The notes under the pieces: model-generated
What the model saw: only the letters and a program-made list of their open reading frames with translations
What the model was told of the DNA's origin: nothing
The model's database searches: none
Program-made: the position numbers and the translations under genes
Assembly: GCA_021160185.1 (NCBI GenBank)
Contig: JAGHDA010000342.1
Coordinates: forward strand, 1 to 10,627
Source of the DNA: Verrucomicrobiota bacterium
GTDB taxonomy: Bacteria; Verrucomicrobiota; Verrucomicrobiia; Limisphaerales; CAZBKV01
Length of the DNA: 10,627 nt
Direction of reading: 5' to 3'
Shown: piece after piece, positions 7,364 through 10,627 of the stretch
How the letters are laid out: each line of letters opens with the position of its first letter
Position numbering within the stretch: position 1 is the first letter of the stretch

Positions 7364-7471
7364 GCGGCGGATTTGACGCGGGCCGGACGCCGCGGCAGTA
7401 TGGCCCTCGGACCGCGAAGCGGGCGTCGTCCTCTCAGCGGCCAAGCAGCTACAAGAATCAACCGAGAAATC

Positions 7472-7476
7472 GAGGA
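7472..7476 (+). promoter_or_regulatory. Ribosome binding site deciding the hpnJ start
   Basis: GAGGA lies three bases before the ATG at 7480 (GAGG four bases before). The frame is open farther upstream into hpnH, but this site and the family-like N-terminus MGKALFLQPPSYEGFDGGAG support 7480 as the start. Confidence 0.5.
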
Positions 7477-7479
7477 TTT

Positions 7480-8937
7480 ATGGGCAAGGCGTTGTTCCTG
7501 CAGCCTCCCTCCTATGAAGGGTTCGACGGCGGAGCCGGCTCGCGTTACCAGGCGCGTCGGGAAGTGACCAGTTTCTGGTATCCCACCTGGCTCGCGCAGC
7601 CGGCGGCGATGATTCCCGAAAGCAGGCTTTTGGACTGCCCGCCCCATGAAATCGGCATCGAGGAGTGCCTGCGCGTCGCCAAGGAATACGACCATGTGAT
7701 CATCCACACCTCGACTCCCTCCCTGGCCAACGACGCAAAGGTGGCTCAAGCCATCAAGGATCAACGGCCGGAGACTGTGATTGGATTCGTCGGCCCTCAT
7801 CCGACAGTCCTCCCGGAGGAAACGCTCCGGGCCGCTCCCGCGATCGATTGGGTAGCGCGCAAAGAATTCGACTACACCTGCAAGGAAGTGGTCGAGGGCA
7901 AGCCTTTTTCGGAAATTCTCGGCCTCTCTTACCGGGACAAGGAAGGGCGCATCCGCCACAACCCGGACCGGCCGCTCATCGCCGACTTGGACGCGCTGCC
8001 GTGGGTGGCGGACGTGTACCGGCGGGATCTGGAGATCGAACGCTACTTCATCGGCTACCTGCTGCACCCCTACCTGAGCCTTTACACCGGGCGCGGCTGC
8101 CCCGGGCAGTGCACCTTTTGCCTCTGGCCCCAAACCATCGGCGGCCGCCGGTATCGGGTGCGCTCGGCCGAGAACGTCCTCGCCGAGCTGGCCTACATGA
8201 AGGAGATCTTCCCCCAGGTGAAGGAATTCTTCTTCGACGACGACACCTTCACCGCCAACCTGCCCCGGGCTCGGGAGATCGCCCGCGGTTTGGCCAAGCT
8301 CGGGATCACCTGGAGCTGCAACAGCCGAGCCAATCTGCGGTACGACACGATCAAGTTCTTCAAAGACTGCGGCCTGCGCTTGTTCCTGGTAGGGTACGAA
8401 AGCGGCAACGCCCAGATCCTCAAAAACATCAAAAAAGGGGTCTCGCTGGAGCAAATGCGGCGTTTCACGCGCGATTGCCACAAGGCGGACGTCACTATCC
8501 ACGGCACCTTCGTCCTGGGCCTGCCGGTGGAAACGCCGGAGACCATCGAAGAAAGCATCCGCTTCGCTCAGGAGCTGGACGTGTTCAGCATCCAGGTTTC
8601 CCTCGCCGCGCCCTATCCGGGAACCGAGCTATATGAGCAGGCCCAGCGCAACGGATGGTTCGCCAAACGCCGGGAAGGCGCGATCGTGCACCAGGACGGC
8701 TTCCAGGACGCGGCGCTGGAGTACCCCGGCCTGAGCCGGGAGGAGATCTACGAGGCGGTGGACCGTTTTTACCGGGCTTATTACCTGCGGTCCAAGCCCA
8801 TCCTCCGCATCGTCAAGACGATGCTGGAAGACAAGGAAGTCTTCCTGCGTCGTTGCCGGGAAGGATGGGAGTTCTTCCGGAGCATGGCCCAGCGCAAACG
8901 CGACCTTCACTCGGCCAAGGCCGACGCCGCCGGCTGA
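7480..8937 (+). CDS. hpnJ: HpnJ, B12-binding-type radical SAM hopanoid protein
   Basis: The product has 485 residues, close to the usual HpnJ length. In Burkholderia cenocepacia HpnJ is needed to turn the glucosamine head group of bacteriohopanetetrol into the cyclitol ether; the same role is inferred here. The N-terminal part (about 1-185) is a cobalamin-binding-like Rossmann domain with the HpnJ-typical sequence FDGGAGSRYQARREVTSFWYPTWLAQ split over residues 14-40, and FVGPHPTVLPEETL later. The radical SAM core starts at YTGRGCPGQCTFCLWPQT with Cys207, Cys211 and Cys214, followed by VKEFFFDDDTFT (Asp253-255), CNSRANLR, GYESGN and GTFVLGLPVETPETI. The C-terminal 80 residues are helical and basic. 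It follows hpnH by 116 bases on the same strand and is probably in the same operon. HpnI and HpnK, the usual partners for the cyclitol head group, are not in the window. Assignment to the HpnJ family is strong; the precise reaction here is less sure. Confidence 0.9.
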   Translation: MGKALFLQPPSYEGFDGGAGSRYQARREVTSFWYPTWLAQPAAMIPESRLLDCPPHEIGIEECLRVAKEYDHVIIHTSTPSLANDAKVAQAIKDQRPETVIGFVGPHPTVLPEETLRAAPAIDWVARKEFDYTCKEVVEGKPFSEILGLSYRDKEGRIRHNPDRPLIADLDALPWVADVYRRDLEIERYFIGYLLHPYLSLYTGRGCPGQCTFCLWPQTIGGRRYRVRSAENVLAELAYMKEIFPQVKEFFFDDDTFTANLPRAREIARGLAKLGITWSCNSRANLRYDTIKFFKDCGLRLFLVGYESGNAQILKNIKKGVSLEQMRRFTRDCHKADVTIHGTFVLGLPVETPETIEESIRFAQELDVFSIQVSLAAPYPGTELYEQAQRNGWFAKRREGAIVHQDGFQDAALEYPGLSREEIYEAVDRFYRAYYLRSKPILRIVKTMLEDKEVFLRRCREGWEFFRSMAQRKRDLHSAKADAAG

Positions 8938-9022
8938 GCGCCGCTCCGCTCCGGGAAACGAGGTCCCAAAGGCCTCCCTGCCCGCCGCCCCTTTTCGCGG
9001 AAAGAAACCAGCCGCGCAGGGC

Positions 9023-9517
9023 TTATTCCGCGCTCGCAGCGCCCCCGCCCTTAATCCGTTCGATGGACTGGAGGGCCAGGTACTGCGCGCCGTATTTCTT
9101 CAGATTCACCAATTCGGTGTCGTACAAGTCGTAGTGACGCTCCTCGTCCACCACCAACGACTCGAAAAGCGCCTTGGAGACCGAGTCCGCGTGAGCCGAG
9201 CACTCGTTGGCCCATTTGTTGTAAGCGAGCGCGCTCTCCTCCTCCATCTTGCGCGCCATCTCCAACATCTCGCGCGGATCGCGGATCTTGGCAGGCTCCC
9301 CGGTCAGGGCCATTTCCACCTCCCCGTTCAGGAACAGAATGCGCTCGGCGAGCCTCTCCACATGCCCCATCTCCTCGATCGCAATCCTCCGGAACAGGGA
9401 AGCCAACGGATCCAATCCCTGATCGTCGCAATGGAAGTGAAAATACATGTACTGGTGGACGGCGAGCAGCTCGGCCGCCGCCGCCTTGTTCAATAATTCA
9501 ACGCTTTTTTCATGCAT
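9023..9517 (-). CDS. bfr: Bacterioferritin-type ferritin
   Basis: The product has 164 residues, near the usual bacterioferritin length (about 158). It is a four-helix ferritin that oxidises Fe(II) and stores iron in the cytoplasm as a 24-mer cage. The complete ferroxidase set can be aligned to E. coli Bfr: Glu16 (AELLAVHQY), Glu49 and His52 (IEEMGH), Glu92 (KMEEES), Glu125 and His128 (DEERH). Met50 sits where Bfr Met52 ligates haem between subunits, and ERILFLNG follows as in Bfr, so this is a Bfr rather than a non-haem ferritin or a DPS protein. The frame is open farther upstream to 10138, but the start at 9517 is fixed by AGGAGG six bases before the ATG and by the family N-terminus; the extension is Arg-rich and overlaps the clc gene. 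It is convergent with hpnJ and divergent from clc. Confidence 0.92.
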   Translation of the reverse strand: MHEKSVELLNKAAAAELLAVHQYMYFHFHCDDQGLDPLASLFRRIAIEEMGHVERLAERILFLNGEVEMALTGEPAKIRDPREMLEMARKMEEESALAYNKWANECSAHADSVSKALFESLVVDEERHYDLYDTELVNLKKYGAQYLALQSIERIKGGGAASAE

Positions 9518-9523
9518 AGCCTG

Positions 9524-9529
9524 CCTCCT
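9524..9529 (-). promoter_or_regulatory. Strong Shine-Dalgarno of the bacterioferritin gene
   Basis: AGGAGG on the minus strand, six bases before the ATG at 9517. It is the best ribosome binding site in the window and decides the start against the longer open frame. Confidence 0.75.
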
Positions 9530-9552
9530 GCTTTTCTTGCCCGACAAACGCC

Positions 9553-9580
9553 ACTCTAGCAACGCTCGGCCCCAGCGCAA
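9553..9580 (-). promoter_or_regulatory. Candidate promoter of the bacterioferritin gene
   Basis: On the minus strand TTGCGC (9580-9575) is followed after 16 bases by TAGAGT (9558-9553), with the start codon about 35 bases farther on. The -10 matches four of six consensus bases and the -35 three of six. The -35 and spacing are the same as in the candidate promoter at 5725-5752. Pattern matching only. Confidence 0.35.
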
Positions 9581-9592
9581 CCCGGCTTGCGC
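9575..9592. promoter_or_regulatory. Dyad between the divergent bfr and clc genes
   Basis: GCGCAA (9575-9580), six bases, then TTGCGC (9587-9592): a perfect 6-base inverted repeat 18 bases long. Its left arm is the candidate -35 of the bacterioferritin gene, which is a usual place for a repressor operator. It does not resemble the Fur box. No regulator is identified. Confidence 0.35.
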
Positions 9593-9642
9593 GCCGATTC
9601 GGCCCGGAACGGCGCCCGCGGAAGCTGGATCGCCGGGGAAAA

Positions 9643-9662
9643 CCGAGGTATCCTCGCCTCGG
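9643..9662. promoter_or_regulatory. Nested dyads just before the clc start
   Basis: CCGAGG (9643-9648) and CCTCGG (9657-9662) form a perfect inverted repeat with 8 bases between. Inside it CGAGG (9644-9648), TAT, CCTCG (9652-9656) forms a second, tighter dyad sharing the left arm. TATCCT (9649-9654), a possible -10 for clc with a weak TGGATC (9626-9631) 17 bases upstream, lies in the centre. The GTG start follows two bases after the right arm. It could be an operator or an RNA structure at the start of the message. Confidence 0.35.
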
Positions 9663-9664
9663 CT

Positions 9665-10627
9665 GTGGAGGCTTCGGACGCAACGCAGACCGAGCGAGAA
9701 CGACCAGGCAGACCAATCGGTCAAACGGCTGTATGCGCCCTGGCCGTTTTTGTCGGCGTCGCCGCCGGCGTGGTTTCTGCGCTCTTTCGTTGGCTCATCG
9801 GATTGTTCCACAACCTCTTCTTTCTGGGAGAGCCTTCCATCCTTTACAATGCCAACGCCCACACCCCGCCCAGCCCTTGGGGCCCGGCGATCATTGCGGT
9901 TCCCGTGCTCGGCGGCCTGGCCGTGGTTTGGCTGACGCGCCGATTCGCGCCGGAAGCCAAGGGCCACGGGGTGCCCGAGGTGATCGACGCGGTGTACTAC
10001 AACAAGGGCGTCATCCGGCCGATCGTGGTCCTGATCAAGGCGCTGGCCTCGGCCTTGTGCATTGGCTCGGGCGGATCGGTGGGCCGGGAAGGGCCGATCA
10101 TCCAAATGGGTTCGGCGTTCGGTTCGAGCGTCGGCCAATGGCTGCGGATTCCCGCTTGGCAGCGCGTTACGCTCATCGCCTCAGGCGCGGGCGGCGGCAT
10201 CGCCGCCACCTTCAACACCCCGATCGGCGGGATCCTTTTTGCCGCGGAGATCATCCTGCATGAAATCAGCGTCCGCACCCTCGTTCCGGTGGCGTTGGCC
10301 ACGGCCACGGCCACTTATGTAGGGAGGTGGTTTTTCGGAGCGACCCCCTCTTTTACCATCCCGGCTCTGGAGCAGCTTCGCGTTCAGATCACCGACCCAC
10401 TGATTCTGCCTTCGTATCTGCTCTTGGGCCTGCTTGCGGGCCTCGCCTCCGCGGGGTTTATCCGATCCCTTTACGCCTTCGAGGACTTCTTTGAAGAGCG
10501 CATTCCCAAGAACGAATACCTTCGCCACGCTCTGGGCATGCTTCCGGTGGGCCTGATGATGTTTGCGCTGTTCCAGGCAACCGGACGCTATCACGTGGGA
10601 GGCATCGGCTACGCCACCGTCCAGCAA
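9665..10627 (+). CDS. ClC-family chloride channel or transporter (3' end outside window)
   Basis: The frame runs from GTG 9665 to the window edge (321 codons, no stop). It has no ATG near its start; an in-frame TAG at 9557-9559 limits the start to GTG 9665 or an unlikely TTG at 9587. The N-terminus reads VEASDATQTERER, then a first membrane helix AVCALAVFVGVAAGVVSALF. ClC signatures follow: GHGVPEV (residues 100-106, the GSGIP position), GSGGSVGREGP with gating Glu142, then GAGGGIAATFNTPIGGILFAAE. Several further membrane helices are visible up to the edge. At the position of the E. coli ClC internal proton glutamate (Glu203) there is Ile196, after the conserved Glu195. The second filter motif, the pore Tyr and any CBS domains would lie beyond the window. 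No Shine-Dalgarno is seen. The membrane protein moves Cl- or a related anion; whether it is a channel or a proton antiporter is open. Confidence 0.88.
   Translation, partial: MEASDATQTERERPGRPIGQTAVCALAVFVGVAAGVVSALFRWLIGLFHNLFFLGEPSILYNANAHTPPSPWGPAIIAVPVLGGLAVVWLTRRFAPEAKGHGVPEVIDAVYYNKGVIRPIVVLIKALASALCIGSGGSVGREGPIIQMGSAFGSSVGQWLRIPAWQRVTLIASGAGGGIAATFNTPIGGILFAAEIILHEISVRTLVPVALATATATYVGRWFFGATPSFTIPALEQLRVQITDPLILPSYLLLGLLAGLASAGFIRSLYAFEDFFEERIPKNEYLRHALGMLPVGLMMFALFQATGRYHVGGIGYATVQQ

Noticed and set aside
7373..7401. Promoter-like TTGACG before hpnJ
   Set aside because: The -35 is good, but the only -10 candidates are CAGTAT at 17 bases (three of six matches) or TATGGC at 20 bases. 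Too weak to call.
7267..7479. N-terminal extension of HpnJ overlapping the hpnH tail
   Set aside because: Arg/Ser-rich extension out of frame with hpnH; the ATG at 7480 has GAGGA upstream and matches the family N-terminus.
7156..8502. 448-codon minus-strand frame opposite hpnH and hpnJ
   Set aside because: Both opposite genes have strong family motifs; the antisense product shows none.
8960..8976. Hairpin GAGG(T)CC-CAAA-GGCCTC between the convergent hpnJ and bfr genes
   Set aside because: The stem is short with a bulge and no T-run follows on either strand, so it is not called as a terminator, though its place between convergent genes is suitable.
9518..10138. 207-codon N-terminal extension of the bacterioferritin frame
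   Set aside because: It is antisense to the clc gene and Arg-rich; AGGAGG at the 9517 ATG and normal family length settle the start.
9733..10263. Plus-strand ATG frame of 176 codons in the clc region
   Set aside because: It is out of frame with the ClC signatures, and its product is Arg-rich. The true ClC frame starts with GTG at 9665 and runs off the window.

Overview
The window is GC-rich, densely coded bacterial DNA carrying a cut-off gene at each end and seven complete genes between them. No tRNA, rRNA, transposase, CRISPR array or phage gene was seen, and no gene-free stretch exceeds 300 bases. The content suggests a Gram-negative bacterium that makes hopanoids. A YfhO-type membrane protein, secreted proteins resembling DUF6263 and TatT-like TPR families, and a hopanoid radical-SAM pair together would fit Verrucomicrobiota or a neighbouring phylum. 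That placement is an inference from gene content only.

Layout: (1) 1-3836, plus strand: the 3' part of a large YfhO-like polytopic membrane protein, overlapped by 4 bases (ATGA) by a secreted clan GH-A glycoside hydrolase. (2) 3833-5683, minus strand: a two-gene unit, a TPR/TatT-like exported protein followed after 24 bases by a secreted DUF6263-like protein. The latter ends tail-to-tail on the hydrolase, with both stop codons inside one TTAG. (3) 5725-8937, plus strand: a promoter-like element, a candidate small lipoprotein with a GTG start, then hpnH (adenosylhopane synthase) and hpnJ (B12-type radical SAM enzyme of hopanoid side-chain tailoring). (4) 9023-9517, minus strand: a bacterioferritin with a full ferroxidase site and the haem-ligating Met. 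(5) 9665 to the window end, plus strand: a ClC chloride channel/transporter, cut off by the window edge and divergent from the bacterioferritin gene across a 147-base region that contains two dyads.

How it fits together: HpnH adds a 5'-deoxyadenosyl group to diploptene, which starts the C35 hopanoid side chain. HpnJ acts late, on the cyclitol-ether head group. No squalene-hopene cyclase or other hpn gene lies in the window, so the pair is separated from at least part of its pathway here. The YfhO-like protein and glycoside hydrolase probably act together on envelope or exported polysaccharide. The bacterioferritin and ClC genes look like stand-alone housekeeping or stress genes that share a regulatory region.

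Nothing here is clearly a new system. The points most worth a second look are the roughly 40-residue insertion and the low-complexity tail of HpnH, the small lipoprotein with a possibly leaderless GTG start directly upstream of hpnH, the dyads between the bacterioferritin and ClC genes, and the channel-like residue at the internal glutamate position of the ClC protein.
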